The notes under the pieces are model-generated. The model was not told where the DNA came from and made no database searches. It worked only from the letters and a program-made list of their open reading frames with translations. 64,000 bases of DNA. Source: Dehalococcoidia bacterium (GTDB taxonomy: Bacteria > Chloroflexota > Dehalococcoidia > GIF9 > UBA5629). Shown in pieces: positions 28,636-38,054 of the stretch. Position 1 is the stretch's first letter. Every line of letters starts with the position of its first letter. Where the stretch lies: assembly GCA_003142375.1 (NCBI GenBank), contig PLME01000008.1, positions 1 through 64,000 on the forward strand, read 5' to 3'. Made by a program: the position numbers and the translations under genes.

Positions 28636-29019
28636 CTACCCAGAAATGATATCCTTGAATTTTACAGGATCTGTCGCATAGAGAACAGCCCGTTCCAGGG
28701 CTTCTTCACGGGAATGATGAACCTGGAGATAGCCGGGGTTGTTGGCCATTTTGAGGAATGCCTTACGTGACGGATATTGGACTAGCATTACAATATCCCA
28801 CGTCTCTATTCCATTAAGTAACTCTTTTGCCTTGCCGAAATAAAGTACCTTGCCGCCGACGCTTTCGAGGAAGGGACCCGATTCCCTGATGTAGCGAAAA
28901 TATGCCTCCCGGCCTCCTCCGTTCTTAAACTTTAAGAGATTGAGCATGACAAATGGTTCTTCGTTTGTATTACCGGCTAATTCATGAAATTGATCTTTGT
29001 TGGTTTGGATGCCAGCCAT
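28636..29019 (-). CDS. DUF1330 family protein
   Basis: A 127-residue dimeric alpha/beta-barrel-like protein of the DUF1330 family, recognised from PFVMLNLLKFKNGGGREAYFRY, the FLESVGGKVLYFG stretch and MLVQYPSRKAFLKMANNPGY. No reaction is established for the family. It is the last gene of the minus-strand oxygen-defence cluster, 72 bases after the YHS gene. AAGGAG precedes the ATG at nine bases. Confidence 0.88.
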   Translation of the reverse strand: MAGIQTNKDQFHELAGNTNEEPFVMLNLLKFKNGGGREAYFRYIRESGPFLESVGGKVLYFGKAKELLNGIETWDIVMLVQYPSRKAFLKMANNPGYLQVHHSREEALERAVLYATDPVKFKDIISG

Positions 29020-29090
29020 ACATTTTTTCTCCTTAAAGAATGGAATACGGTGACTTCACAATCCAGCTTGCAGGGTAGTGATTCATTCCT

Positions 29091-29249
29091 TTACTTTTCC
29101 TTCTTTTGTGCCAGGTATTTCTCAGGATTGGCATCGAAAGCTCTCTTGCACCCGATGGCACAGAAATAATATTTTTTACCCTTATATTCGGATGTCGCCG
29201 GCGCCTTCTTTTCATCTACCTTCATGCCGCATACTGGATCAATTGCCAT
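29091..29249 (-). CDS. YHS-domain small metal-binding protein
   Basis: A 52-residue protein too short for usual gene callers. It begins MAIDPVCGMKVDEKKA and continues YYFCAIGCKRAFDANPEKYL, the full YHS pattern with Cys7, Cys30 and Cys34 as likely metal ligands. GAGGTG lies six bases before the ATG. YHS domains bind copper, iron or zinc, often beside metal-handling enzymes. Here it lies within the oxygen-defence gene series, between a winged-helix gene and DUF1330. Confidence 0.85.
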   Translation of the reverse strand: MAIDPVCGMKVDEKKAPATSEYKGKKYYFCAIGCKRAFDANPEKYLAQKKEK

Positions 29250-29296
29250 GTGAACACCTCCCTCATTAGTAGACCTCTAAGCTAGCAGGTTTCATA

Positions 29297-29518
29297 TTAA
29301 CTCAATAATTCTATGCCTTTTTGGTCCAGGACGTAATGTTCTCCCGACCGCCTGACCAGCCTGGCTTTCTCAAGATCGCGAAGGCCGCTTTTAATGAGGA
29401 ATAAGGCCAGCCCGGTGCTCTGGGCGATCAGTTCCGGAGTCGACATCTCGGCGCTGATGGCCAGAAGTATCTTAGAACCCGACTCCGTCGGGGCTCCGTC
29501 AGGTCCGACTACTGCCAT
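29297..29518 (-). CDS. Small winged-helix-like protein
   Basis: A 73-residue protein. After a short flexible start it has a compact helical region, SKILLAISAEMSTPELIAQS, then a recognition-helix-like TGLALFLIKSGLRDLEKARLV and a wing-like RRSGEHYVLDQKGIELL. This resembles an ArsR/MarR-type winged helix, so it may regulate the oxygen-defence genes around it. It is short and has no obvious sensor Cys, so a protein-interaction role is also possible. Confidence 0.6.
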   Translation of the reverse strand: MAVVGPDGAPTESGSKILLAISAEMSTPELIAQSTGLALFLIKSGLRDLEKARLVRRSGEHYVLDQKGIELLS

Positions 29519-29576
29519 ATAATTTTCACCTCATTCCTGCCAACTATATTGTACTCGTATTCATAACGAGATGTGA

Positions 29577-30119
29577 TCACAGTTCAAGGTGCTGTTCCCA
29601 AACGCCGTGTTGATTACAGTAGGCAAATGAAAACAGGTGCTTGAATTGTGAAGAGTCGATTTCAAATTGATAGACGGGTTTTCCGTCTCCCGGACGGAAA
29701 ACTTTCCTTCCCAGGTCCAGTACCTGGCCGTCCTTCTTGGCGCCAAAGGCCTGTACCCAGACTATGTAATGCTCCGGCGTACTGGGGTGTGGGGCCTGCT
29801 TGCCCACCTCGATTTCTACCAGGTCTTTACCACCGGGGCCCTGTCCTTTGGCCATCTCGATAAAGGGGATATGCTTTTCCTTACCCTCTGAGGTCCTCCC
29901 TCTGATCAAGTCACTGAAGCGCACGACCTTACCCGGCTTTTCCTTTTTCATCACCCGGTGTGCGACCAGTTTGGAGTCAAGCGTTCCTATACCCCCGCAA
30001 TCCGGCGTATAGCAGGTCACGTCCATGAAAGCGCATTTGATCTTACAGCCCGGGCATGGCTCGGGCGGTCTGGCGTTCTCAATCACAAAACTACAATTCT
30101 CACACATCCAGTACGTCAT
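29577..30119 (-). CDS. Superoxide reductase with N-terminal rubredoxin-like domain (desulfoferrodoxin type)
   Basis: Reduces superoxide to hydrogen peroxide without making oxygen. The N-terminal metal knuckles are Cys6/Cys9 and Cys22/Cys25. The C-terminal SOR iron centre is intact: catalytic Glu81-Lys82 with His83 (EKHIPFIE), His111 and His117 (APHPSTPEHYIVW), and Cys168/His171 (FAYCNQHGVWE). The spacing in the N-terminal site (CxxC then CxxC) differs from the classical desulforedoxin site. It follows fprA after 20 bases in the same operon. Confidence 0.92.
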   Translation of the reverse strand: MTYWMCENCSFVIENARPPEPCPGCKIKCAFMDVTCYTPDCGGIGTLDSKLVAHRVMKKEKPGKVVRFSDLIRGRTSEGKEKHIPFIEMAKGQGPGGKDLVEIEVGKQAPHPSTPEHYIVWVQAFGAKKDGQVLDLGRKVFRPGDGKPVYQFEIDSSQFKHLFSFAYCNQHGVWEQHLEL

Positions 30120-30139
30120 AACCTCACCTCATCTCCAAT

Positions 30140-31324
30140 TTATTTATATCCACGTTCCCTGTGCTTCTGAGCGATGGTTTCAGCCAGCTTATCGAGAGCT
30201 TTGAAATCATCGTCCCCGGGACTGCCCTTGATATAGACAGGTTCCAGTACCTCCAGTTTGAGGTTGGATAGCATGCCGGTAATTTGTTCGATGGCCCTGC
30301 TGCCCCAGCCGTATGACCCGATGATGCTGGCAAACTTCAAATTGGGCCTCAGCGCGTTGGCCAGGAAGGTAACGTTGGCAGCCAGCGGGTGCGCACCGCC
30401 CAGCACCGTGCATGTGCCCAGCACCAGGGTGGCAGCGTCGACCAGCGCGATGGCCAGCTTACCGGGATCAGCTACCGTAAGGTCGAATTGTTTCACATTG
30501 ACGTTCCTCTCGGTCAGTGCCTGTGTTAAGTGTTCGACCATCTCACGGGTGCTGCCGTGCATGGATACATAGGGGAGCAGGACTATATTCAGCGGCTCAT
30601 CATATACCCAGCTCCTGTAGGCGCTCAGGATGAACTCCGGCTTGTCATAGGCCGGGCCGTGGCTGGGAGCAATGATATCGATCTTATAGTCTTTAAGCTT
30701 GTCCATATTTTTCTGGATATTGGTTCTGAAAGGCATCATTATCTCGCCGAAATACCTTTTAGCGGACTCATATACCAGGCCTTCATCCTGCACGTAAAGC
30801 GCTGATTGCGCCAGGTGCGAGCCGAAGAAGTCACAGGGGAAAAGCACTTTGTCTTCCCGCAAATAGGTCAACATGGTCTCAGGCCAATGCACCCAGGGAG
30901 CATGGATGAATTCCATGGTACGATCTCCCAGCGATAAAGTATCCTTATCATTCACAGTCTGGAACACACTTTCATCCAGGTGCAGGAGGTCCATCAGCAT
31001 GCCTTTACATTTTGGCGTGCATATAACACGAGCCTCAGGATACAGGTCCAGCATGATGGTGATACTGCCGGCATGGTCCTGCTCAGCATGGTTACATACA
31101 ATGTAATCGATCTGTTCTACATTTAGCCGGTCAAGGTTGTCGATGAGCACATAGTCCATGGCAGGATCGACCGTATCGATCAGGGCTGTTTTCTCGCTGC
31201 CCTTAATCAGGTAAGAGTTATAGCTGGTGCCGTCCGGCAGCGGTATAAGAGAATCGAACAGTCGCCTGTCCCAATCGACAGCTCCTACAGAATATATTCC
31301 TGGCTTAATCTCGTGATAACTCAT
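30140..31324 (-). CDS. fprA: A-type flavoprotein FprA (oxygen/nitric oxide reductase)
   Basis: Reduces oxygen to water, or nitric oxide to nitrous oxide, with electrons from a rubredoxin-type donor. At 394 residues it has the MBL diiron domain with His79, Glu81, Asp83 and His84 (NHAEQDHAG), His in PWVHWPET and further ligands downstream, then a C-terminal flavodoxin domain with SMHGSTREM as FMN loop. It begins 12 bases after the Hrb-type gene, the electron donor known for FprA in Moorella. Confidence 0.95.
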   Translation of the reverse strand: MSYHEIKPGIYSVGAVDWDRRLFDSLIPLPDGTSYNSYLIKGSEKTALIDTVDPAMDYVLIDNLDRLNVEQIDYIVCNHAEQDHAGSITIMLDLYPEARVICTPKCKGMLMDLLHLDESVFQTVNDKDTLSLGDRTMEFIHAPWVHWPETMLTYLREDKVLFPCDFFGSHLAQSALYVQDEGLVYESAKRYFGEIMMPFRTNIQKNMDKLKDYKIDIIAPSHGPAYDKPEFILSAYRSWVYDEPLNIVLLPYVSMHGSTREMVEHLTQALTERNVNVKQFDLTVADPGKLAIALVDAATLVLGTCTVLGGAHPLAANVTFLANALRPNLKFASIIGSYGWGSRAIEQITGMLSNLKLEVLEPVYIKGSPGDDDFKALDKLAETIAQKHRERGYK

Positions 31325-31335
31325 TGAACACTCCG

Positions 31336-32019
31336 TTATAGTTTATTAAATTGGTCTTTACTGGCCCCGCAGACCGGGCATGTCCAATCTGCGGGTATAT
31401 CTTCAAATTTGGTCCCCGGCTTGATTCCGCCATCAGGATCGCCTTTTTCCGGGTCGTAAATATAACCGCAAACAGAGCATTGATATTTATCCATCTTTAT
31501 TTTCTCCTCCTTATTATCTGCAATATAGCTGGATGCCGATTTAGGCGTGGTGCCGCGCTTGACCTGCTGGTAATAAGCGTATGTCAAAGGTTCCGCTTCT
31601 TTTATAATGCCGGCATCGGTCAGCAGGCCAACGAAAATAGTATGTGTGTGTACATCCAGGTGGCTGATTACCTTGGCCTCCAGGAAAGCGACTGTATTAT
31701 CGAGAACTATGGGTGACTGTGTAACTCCGCGCCTATAATTCACCCCGGCGAATTTGTCGATTTCCCGACCGCTTTTGAAACCAAAAGTGCCTATGAATTT
31801 TAGGGGGGTTTCCTGCGCCAGGATAGAAACGGCGAATGCCTGGCTGCTGGTAATGTATTCGTGTGTAAGGTTATTGCGGTTTACAATTACCCCGATAACC
31901 GTCGGTTCAGCGCAAATCTGCGTGGCAGTATTAATGATCTGTCCGTTGATTTTATCACCTTTAAATGAAGAGACAATATACAGACCGTACGAGAGCGCGT
32001 GCAATGCTTTGGTATCCAC
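31336..32019 (-). CDS. Flavin reductase-rubredoxin fusion (high-molecular-weight rubredoxin, Hrb type)
   Basis: A 227-residue fusion. Residues 1 to about 165 form a flavin-reductase/FMN-binding domain ([17 protein letters not shown], then [11 protein letters not shown]). Residues 175-227 are a complete rubredoxin ([18 protein letters not shown] ... [13 protein letters not shown]) with two CxxC sites. In Moorella the same fusion, called Hrb, passes electrons from NADH to FprA, and fprA is adjacent here. The GTG at 32019 has GGGGGAA seven bases upstream. Confidence 0.92.
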   Translation of the reverse strand: MDTKALHALSYGLYIVSSFKGDKINGQIINTATQICAEPTVIGVIVNRNNLTHEYITSSQAFAVSILAQETPLKFIGTFGFKSGREIDKFAGVNYRRGVTQSPIVLDNTVAFLEAKVISHLDVHTHTIFVGLLTDAGIIKEAEPLTYAYYQQVKRGTTPKSASSYIADNKEEKIKMDKYQCSVCGYIYDPEKGDPDGGIKPGTKFEDIPADWTCPVCGASKDQFNKL

Positions 32020-32087
32020 TGACTAATTCCCCCTGACGCTTTATTTCAACCTTTAATGAAATCTCAATATTGCTTCAATTAGATGCT

Positions 32088-32618
32088 CTAGACCCCATCG
32101 AGATGGGGATGCTCAGTCCTGGTAAACCAGCCAACCGGATCGGATATATATTCCTTATAATCGATCAGGGCCAAATAGTGTCCCTGTTCTTCAGCAGCTA
32201 TGCACGAGAAGAATTTCTTTTCTATATCGGCGGCCGATTTTAGCGCCTGCTCTTTGTAGAAGTCCCTTGATTTAATTTCCATGTCCACAGCTTTGGCGGT
32301 GGCGTCAAGAGCATACTGGTTTGGTTTGACTGTTTTCCCCTCACTTTTTATGGCTTGACCGAACAATGTTATGAGCTGAAAAGTCTGGGCCGGCTGCACG
32401 ATCTCAGCAGGCCATCCCTGCTTATCGACGGTCGCCTTGTAAATGGCCTCGAATTTTCTTCTGTGATGGTCCTCCTGCTCAGCCAGGTAGGAATAAAGCT
32501 CCCTGCCTACCTTGTTATCTATCTCCTGGCTGACCAGCGTGTAATATTTTTTGCCATCGACCTCCATTTGTATAGCATATTTGAGCGCTTCGACCAATCT
32601 GTGTTGTTCATCCATCAT
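32088..32618 (-). CDS. Ferritin-like/rubrerythrin-family protein
   Basis: A 176-residue four-helix-bundle protein with the diiron ligand pattern EMEVDGKKYY-like helix 1 (MEVDGKKYY), AEQEDHHRRKFE, MEIKSRDFYKEQ and AAEEQGHYLAL. These supply the Glu and His residues of a rubrerythrin-like centre. There is no rubredoxin domain. The start ATG at 32618 has AGGAG seven bases upstream; a longer in-frame extension runs into the preceding gene and is rejected. It probably handles peroxide or iron. Confidence 0.85.
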   Translation of the reverse strand: MMDEQHRLVEALKYAIQMEVDGKKYYTLVSQEIDNKVGRELYSYLAEQEDHHRRKFEAIYKATVDKQGWPAEIVQPAQTFQLITLFGQAIKSEGKTVKPNQYALDATAKAVDMEIKSRDFYKEQALKSAADIEKKFFSCIAAEEQGHYLALIDYKEYISDPVGWFTRTEHPHLDGV

Positions 32619-32628
32619 TGGCAAACTC

Positions 32629-33492
32629 CTATTTTGTTCTTTGCTTGCGTGCATTGTACCTGGCCTGGCCTTCTGAGAAAAGCTTCTCCTCCTCCTCTGT
32701 GCTGATGATGAGGGGAGGGACCTCAATAGCCTTGCCGTTGGTATCCAGCGCAACGAAAATGAACGTTGCTGTAAGCACCAGCCTTTTCTCTCCGCTGAGC
32801 ATATTTTCCGCTGTGGCTATGATGCCGGTCTCCATTGTCGCATGGCTGACGAATGTCAACCTGGCATCAATTGTGACCAGTTCGCCTACATGTACAGGGT
32901 TCTTAAAGGTAATAGTATCCACCTGAGCGGTTACCACAGGATGCTGGCTGTGCCTCAGGGCGACTATAGCGGCCGTGTTATCCATCATTTTCATCAATTC
33001 TCCGCCGTGCACAAAGCCCACCGGATTTGTCTGGCTGGGCATCATTATCTGCGATAAGGTGACGGCGGAATGGCCGACGGTCTTACCTTTAAGAGGTTCG
33101 GAAGTATTTAAGGATTTGAGAACAGCCTGCAGGTTTTCACCGTGCTTTTGTTCCACTCTGGCTGTGAGTTTAAAGAAGTCTGCTATAGCGGAGAAGCCCT
33201 CTTTCCGAGCGATGGCCTCCGCCTCCGGATAGAATTTTTGCGCTTCTTCGAACTCCCGCTCCACGGCATTTTCAAGATTAGTAACTGTATTCGGGGATCC
33301 GCCCAGGAAATGGAATTCATGAGTGGCGTGCTCGGCTTCGTTAGAGGAGGTCGCCTCAAAAATATCGGCAACCTGTCCCAAGCCCTGCTGACGGGCAGTA
33401 TCGGCATAATATTTATAGCGTGCGCGAACCAATAACTCCCTCGAAAATGCTTTTTCCAGCATTTGTTCTGTTTGGCTGCCTTTGAGATCCAT
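32629..33492 (-). CDS. Rubrerythrin-acyl-CoA thioesterase fusion
   Basis: A 287-residue protein that joins two unrelated folds in one uninterrupted frame. Residues 1-133 form a ferritin-like diiron domain: SRELLVRARYKYYADTARQQG, NEAEHATHEF, EREFEEAQKFY and VEQKHGENL supply the ligands. Residues from about 137 form a hotdog acyl-CoA thioesterase: SQTNPVGFVHGGELMKMMDN is the active-site loop and helix, followed by AQVDTITFKNPVHVGE. It follows the preceding ferritin-like gene by two bases and is probably coupled. Peroxide defence linked to acyl-CoA hydrolysis is an inference. Confidence 0.85.
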   Translation of the reverse strand: MDLKGSQTEQMLEKAFSRELLVRARYKYYADTARQQGLGQVADIFEATSSNEAEHATHEFHFLGGSPNTVTNLENAVEREFEEAQKFYPEAEAIARKEGFSAIADFFKLTARVEQKHGENLQAVLKSLNTSEPLKGKTVGHSAVTLSQIMMPSQTNPVGFVHGGELMKMMDNTAAIVALRHSQHPVVTAQVDTITFKNPVHVGELVTIDARLTFVSHATMETGIIATAENMLSGEKRLVLTATFIFVALDTNGKAIEVPPLIISTEEEEKLFSEGQARYNARKQRTK

Positions 33493-33494
33493 AG

Positions 33495-33983
33495 CTATTT
33501 AAAACATCCTGCGAACTCCACCTGGTATTCCAGCAATCGCCGGAGGTGGCGCTTTTCTTCATTTAGTATCTTTTTAACTGCCTCCTTTTCCGGATTCTGC
33601 ACTAAGCTACGCAATTCCGTATAGAAAAGGATGCTATCCTTCTCGGCCTGTATACCTGTTTTAAGTGCTGCAGACGGACCTGATTTAGCAGCCCGGCTCT
33701 TGGCGGCAGCCGTACTTGGGAAAACCGTATCTTTAATCAGGGCTTTAAGATATTTACGATATTCTCCCTTATAGCTTTCGGGAGGTGCTGACTTACCGAT
33801 CTTATTCCATAACTTTCTAAACGTTTTCAGATGTCTCTTTTCGGCCGACGCCAGGTATTCATAAACAGCTCTGGTCGATAAATCCTGTGACTGCTCTGCA
33901 ATTGCCGTATAGAAAGCGAGTCCGGTTCTTTCCATTTGCATGGCAATACGATATAGCTCGCTGCTTCTAAAAAATTCTGCCAT
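33495..33983 (-). CDS. Ferritin-like protein
   Basis: A 162-residue ferritin/rubrerythrin-like protein. Helix patterns MQMERTGLAFYTAIAEQ, SAEKRHLKTFRKLW, QAEKDSILFYTELR and NEEKRHLRRLLEY supply two EXXH-like pairs (AEKRH, EEKRH) and two Glu residues for a diiron site. It is the first gene of the minus-strand oxygen-defence operon. The 239-base gap upstream holds the terminator at 34162-34194 and presumably the operon promoter, which was not recognised. Confidence 0.85.
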   Translation of the reverse strand: MAEFFRSSELYRIAMQMERTGLAFYTAIAEQSQDLSTRAVYEYLASAEKRHLKTFRKLWNKIGKSAPPESYKGEYRKYLKALIKDTVFPSTAAAKSRAAKSGPSAALKTGIQAEKDSILFYTELRSLVQNPEKEAVKKILNEEKRHLRRLLEYQVEFAGCFK

Positions 33984-34161
33984 TCCTCACACCTGCAAAT
34001 CGATATTTATGGAATTATCAGCCTGATACGTTTATAGTCCGCCGTTTTCGACTTCCCCATTACCATTCTTGTTTTTGTATTTATCACGGTTACCCAATTA
34101 TAACAATATTTTAGCTTGCTGAAGTAATAAAAGTCACATATTGAGAAAATATGTCAGGGAC

Positions 34162-34194
34162 GTAAAAAGAGCCGGCCTTTGGGGCCGGCTCTCT
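34162..34194 (-). terminator. Intrinsic terminator after the two-CW gene
   Basis: On the minus strand AGAGCCGGCC, a five-base loop and GGCCGGCTCT are followed by TTTTTACG. The stem is ten perfect pairs and GC-rich. It ends the two-CW gene transcript and separates it from the oxygen-defence operon downstream. Confidence 0.88.
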
Positions 34195-34222
34195 ATAGTT
34201 GCTAAAGGAGCTGGTCTGGCAA

Positions 34223-34561
34223 TTACTGCGCTATTTTTTCGATGGCTTTGAGCTGCGTATCCATGCCTTTGCCAAAGAGCTTCAACCGGATAGGCTCGTC
34301 ATGCCCATATTTCTTGTATACACGGCATACTTCGCAGATGCTGGTATCTTTGCCGGTTGCGCCACGGTCATCTAGCTTGCAGTAAGTACCTTCGATCTCC
34401 CAGCAGGGCAGAAACTGGTACCTGGTCGCCGGGCACTCGTCTTTAATCATTTCGGGACAGTGGCATTTTTCCCAGCACGGTTGCTTGTCGGTCCAGAAAT
34501 TGAATTGTGAAGTCCCGTCGCCTGTTTCTACCTTTTGAGTCCTTTCCATCAGTTCAGCCAT
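34223..34561 (-). CDS. Two-CW domain protein (Cys-rich)
   Basis: A 112-residue protein with two Cys-Trp motifs, PCWEKCHC (29-35) and PCWEIEGTYC (53-61), plus Cys43, Cys76 and Cys79. This matches the two-CW domain pattern of anaerobe proteins, which has no assigned reaction and is expected to bind metal or an Fe-S cluster. GGAGG stands nine bases before the ATG. It is a single-gene transcript ending at the strong terminator 34162-34194. Confidence 0.8.
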   Translation of the reverse strand: MAELMERTQKVETGDGTSQFNFWTDKQPCWEKCHCPEMIKDECPATRYQFLPCWEIEGTYCKLDDRGATGKDTSICEVCRVYKKYGHDEPIRLKLFGKGMDTQLKAIEKIAQ

Positions 34562-34780
34562 TTTAGTTGCCTCCTTTAGTATTTTTCTAGCTTTGGTCTC
34601 TTTTACACATTAAATTTAACATTTGTTACGGCGTGCAGCATCCGTCATGAAGCTTAATTTAAATTTGCGCACAAGCGCATAAACGGTACAAAAGAATTAA
34701 GCCAAAATGCGTAGCGCCGATATAAAATATTTGGATGGCCTGCCTTTTTAGGGCACAATAATCACGGAGTTTTTAGTGCG

Positions 34781-36829
34781 ATGGCGAATGGAAATGAAAA
34801 ATTGAACCACCTGGCCGGCCAATCGAGCCCCTACCTTCTACAGCATGTAAAGAACCCGGTAGACTGGTATCCGTGGGGGGATGTGGCGTTTAACAAAGCC
34901 AGGAAAGAAGACAGGCCGATTTTTCTCAGTATAGGGTACTCATCCTGCCACTGGTGCCATGTGATGGCGCATGAATCGTTTGAGAATGAGGAAGTAGCCA
35001 AATTTCTTAACGATAATTTCGTCAGCATCAAGGTAGACAGGGAAGAACGTCCGGATATCGACCATATTTATATGCAGGCGGTCCAGGCCCTTACGGGCAG
35101 GGGAGGCTGGCCTTTAAGCGTATTTTTAACGCCGGAAGGCATTCCTTTTTTTGGTGGTACGTATTTTCCTCCGGAGAACGGGCATGGGTTACCAGGTTTT
35201 AGCTATATTTTGCAAGTAATGGCTCAGGCTTACAGCCAGGATAAGATGGAAATTGAACAGCACGCGGCGGAATTACAGTCCGCCCTGGGGCGGGCGCCAA
35301 GTCCCGGAGCCGGGCAAATATTGACACCGGAATCGTTGGATAAAGCTTGTGAAAAATTAAATAAAGATTTCGACTCTGACAACGGCGGCTTCGGCGATGC
35401 TCCCAAGTTTCCTGAGGCTACGGTCATGGATCTGTTATTGAGCACCGCTGCACGTAAAAAGGATAGGAAAATACTTGGGATGGTCGAGCTGACCCTCAGG
35501 AAGATGGCGGGTGGCGGCATTTATGATCAGTTGGCGGGAGGTTTCCATCGCTATTCCACGGATAACCAGTGGCGCATACCGCATTTCGAGAAGATGCTTT
35601 ATGACAATGCCCAGTTGGGCAGCCTTTACCTGCACGCATATCAAGCTACTCATAATGAGCTTTATAGAAGAATTGCATCCGAGACCCTGGACTATTTGAT
35701 CGAGGAATTACGATCAAAGGATGGCGGATTTTACAGCTCACAGGATGCGGATAGTGAGGGCCTGGAGGGGAAATATTATACGTGGACCATGGATGAGTTA
35801 AATCAAAGCATGGGTGTTGAGGATGCTGAAAAGGTCAGCCGCTACTATGGAGTAACGGAAGCAGGGAATTTCGAAGGAAGGAACGTACTTTATGTGACAG
35901 GCCTAAACACTATGAATAAAGATCTTCTGGCCGGGGCCAAAGCTGAAATGAGAAAGGTGAGGCAGAAGAGGGTCAGGCCAAACATGGATGATAAAATTAT
36001 CGCATCCGGGAACGGCCTGGCGATAAGCAGCCTGAGCGAAGCGGCTGCCGTGCTGGAAAGAAAAGACTATCTCGAGGCTGCGGAATCCTGTGCGGACTTT
36101 ATAATCAGTAAAATGATGCCCGACGGAAAGCTGTCACATACATATAGTGGAGGGAAAATGGGTGGCCATGGCTTTCTCGAGGACTATGCGCTGGTTATTC
36201 TGGGCCTGCTGGATTTGCAGGCGGTCAGTTTTTCAGCTAAATACCTGAACCTGGCCGTATCGCTGTCCGATACCATGATCGCCGAATTTATAAGCAGTGA
36301 CGATGGGCTTTTGTACGATACACCGAATTTAAGCGAAAGGCTTTTTATCAGGCCGCGCAACCTGGTCGATAGTCCGGTATCTTCCGGGAACGCCGCAGCA
36401 ATCAGGGCGCTGCTATACTTGTCGGCATTGACCGGAGACCCCTCTTATAAAAGGATCGCCGAACGTTCTTTGCGAATTATGCAGGAGCAGATGGAGTCCT
36501 TTCCCAGGGGTTTTGCCAACTGGCTGCGTGCGCTGGGCTTCTATTTATCAGCGGGACTTGAGCTGGTTATAGCCGGTAAGCGCGGAGCAAAAGATTCAAA
36601 TAAATTATTACACTTGATTTACAGCGTATATCTACCCGATAAGGTGTCATGTGCATATGATCCGACCGGGGATGCAGTTGACCGCAGGGTAGAGCTTCTA
36701 AAGGAACGCGGTATGACCCGTGAAAAGGCCACGGTTTATATTTGCGAACAGAGTACATGTCTGGCTCCAATTAGCGATATCCGAGAGCTGTCATCAAGAT
36801 TGAGGAATCTCACAAGTACCTTCAGTTGA
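34781..36829 (+). CDS. YyaL/SSP411-type protein with thioredoxin and six-hairpin domains
   Basis: A 682-residue protein of the DUF255 family. Residues about 1-165 are a thioredoxin-like domain with the [20 protein letters not shown] signature (Cys56-x-x-Cys59). The rest is an (alpha/alpha)6 barrel related to glycoside/epimerase folds, with [28 protein letters not shown] and [11 protein letters not shown]. Family members are near 650-700 residues, so it is complete. The reaction is not known for bacterial members; a redox-linked role is suggested by the CxxC. Confidence 0.92.
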   Translation: MANGNEKLNHLAGQSSPYLLQHVKNPVDWYPWGDVAFNKARKEDRPIFLSIGYSSCHWCHVMAHESFENEEVAKFLNDNFVSIKVDREERPDIDHIYMQAVQALTGRGGWPLSVFLTPEGIPFFGGTYFPPENGHGLPGFSYILQVMAQAYSQDKMEIEQHAAELQSALGRAPSPGAGQILTPESLDKACEKLNKDFDSDNGGFGDAPKFPEATVMDLLLSTAARKKDRKILGMVELTLRKMAGGGIYDQLAGGFHRYSTDNQWRIPHFEKMLYDNAQLGSLYLHAYQATHNELYRRIASETLDYLIEELRSKDGGFYSSQDADSEGLEGKYYTWTMDELNQSMGVEDAEKVSRYYGVTEAGNFEGRNVLYVTGLNTMNKDLLAGAKAEMRKVRQKRVRPNMDDKIIASGNGLAISSLSEAAAVLERKDYLEAAESCADFIISKMMPDGKLSHTYSGGKMGGHGFLEDYALVILGLLDLQAVSFSAKYLNLAVSLSDTMIAEFISSDDGLLYDTPNLSERLFIRPRNLVDSPVSSGNAAAIRALLYLSALTGDPSYKRIAERSLRIMQEQMESFPRGFANWLRALGFYLSAGLELVIAGKRGAKDSNKLLHLIYSVYLPDKVSCAYDPTGDAVDRRVELLKERGMTREKATVYICEQSTCLAPISDIRELSSRLRNLTSTFS

Positions 36830-36848
36830 AGTTTAAGACGGTCATGAC

Positions 36849-37895
36849 TTGAGCAAATTCTTTATCTGTGTAGCTATCTTAATATTACTGATGTCAGGTT
36901 GTGCAGCGGGCATACCATCGACCGGTAATGCCGGGACATCAGACCTGAAAAATGAGATCCGACGGATTGCCGAACCCTACTCTCTCAAAGTTCCCGGCTG
37001 GGAACTGGAGAATTTCTTACGGCCTTTGAAAAATAGCCGCGGCCAAAATGATAAGGAGGTTGATCTCAGCGGGCTGGACAGCCAGATTGAATTGGTGTTA
37101 AAAGACCAGGGCATCGACATTGTTCCGCCGGTTCGCATCAGGCTGGAAAGGCCCCCATTGCTGCTGGTCCTATCACCCAGAAATAGAATCGAATACCTTG
37201 ACCGCATTTTGCTGTCGCCGGATATGAGTTTAAGCCAGATGGAATCACTGGAAAATCAGCTTGATCAAGTCAACCTTTCAGCGCTGGTCGTCGAGTTGGG
37301 TGGTCTGGGGGCGGCCTATCCTGCTCTAGTATCTCCGGATATGCCTGTAAGGGACGTGGTTGACGCCGCGGCCGAGGAGTGGTCACACCAAAATCTGGCC
37401 TTCAGACCTCTGGGCTATTTATATTTGCTGGATTCGTTAGGCATAAGCCAAAATCCAGATGTGATTACAATGAATGAGACACTGGCCGGAATCATGGCCG
37501 GTGAGATCGGTAAAAAGGTATATGAAAATTACTATAATAATTCTGAGGAGCAGCAAAAGTCACATGCAGGACGTGGCTTTGATTTCAATCGGGAAATGCG
37601 CCTGACCCGGAGAAATGTCGATGTACTCTTAGCGCAGGGAGATATAAAGGGAGCCGAACAGTACATGAATGAAAGATGCCTGGTTTTCAACGGGAACGGA
37701 TATTCCATAAGGAAATTGAACCAGGCCTATTTCGCTTTTCACGGGATATACGGGCAGGATCCCGGTGCAGTAAGCCCCATCTACGATGCTATGCAGAAGT
37801 TGCGAGCCAGGTACACGACTTTATCTCATTTTATCGAGGAAGCCTCAAAATTAACCAGTTATACCGACCTTCAGAAGGCTATAGCCAATTACTGA
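36849..37895 (+). CDS. Putative lipoprotein, unknown function
   Basis: A 348-residue protein with a lipobox LLMSGCAAG (Cys18) after a short hydrophobic helix. The mature part is mostly helical with conserved-looking patches (SQMESLENQLDQVNLSALVVELGG; TTLSHFIEEASKLTS) and near its middle the motif HAGRGFDFNREMRLTRRNVD. The same arrangement (an HExxH-less Pfam-unassigned envelope protein) was not recognised in any family. It starts with TTG 19 bases after the YyaL-type gene and is probably co-transcribed. Function unknown. Confidence 0.6.
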   Translation: MSKFFICVAILILLMSGCAAGIPSTGNAGTSDLKNEIRRIAEPYSLKVPGWELENFLRPLKNSRGQNDKEVDLSGLDSQIELVLKDQGIDIVPPVRIRLERPPLLLVLSPRNRIEYLDRILLSPDMSLSQMESLENQLDQVNLSALVVELGGLGAAYPALVSPDMPVRDVVDAAAEEWSHQNLAFRPLGYLYLLDSLGISQNPDVITMNETLAGIMAGEIGKKVYENYYNNSEEQQKSHAGRGFDFNREMRLTRRNVDVLLAQGDIKGAEQYMNERCLVFNGNGYSIRKLNQAYFAFHGIYGQDPGAVSPIYDAMQKLRARYTTLSHFIEEASKLTSYTDLQKAIANY

Positions 37896-38054
37896 TATGT
37901 TTGGGTTTATCCATGGCTAAGCAATGCGGTGCGTGATTTTGTTCTGGTATACTTTACGCAAACGCGGCGAATTGCGACGCCCTTCCTTTATATTTAAATA
38001 GTTGGCTGGAATTTCCATTTTTCGAGCCGTCCCGCGTACGAGTACTTCTAAAAT

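Noticed and set aside
32629-32753. N-terminal extension of the ferritin-like gene into the fusion gene
   Set aside because: The extension has no homology, and ATG 32618 with AGGAG is correctly placed.
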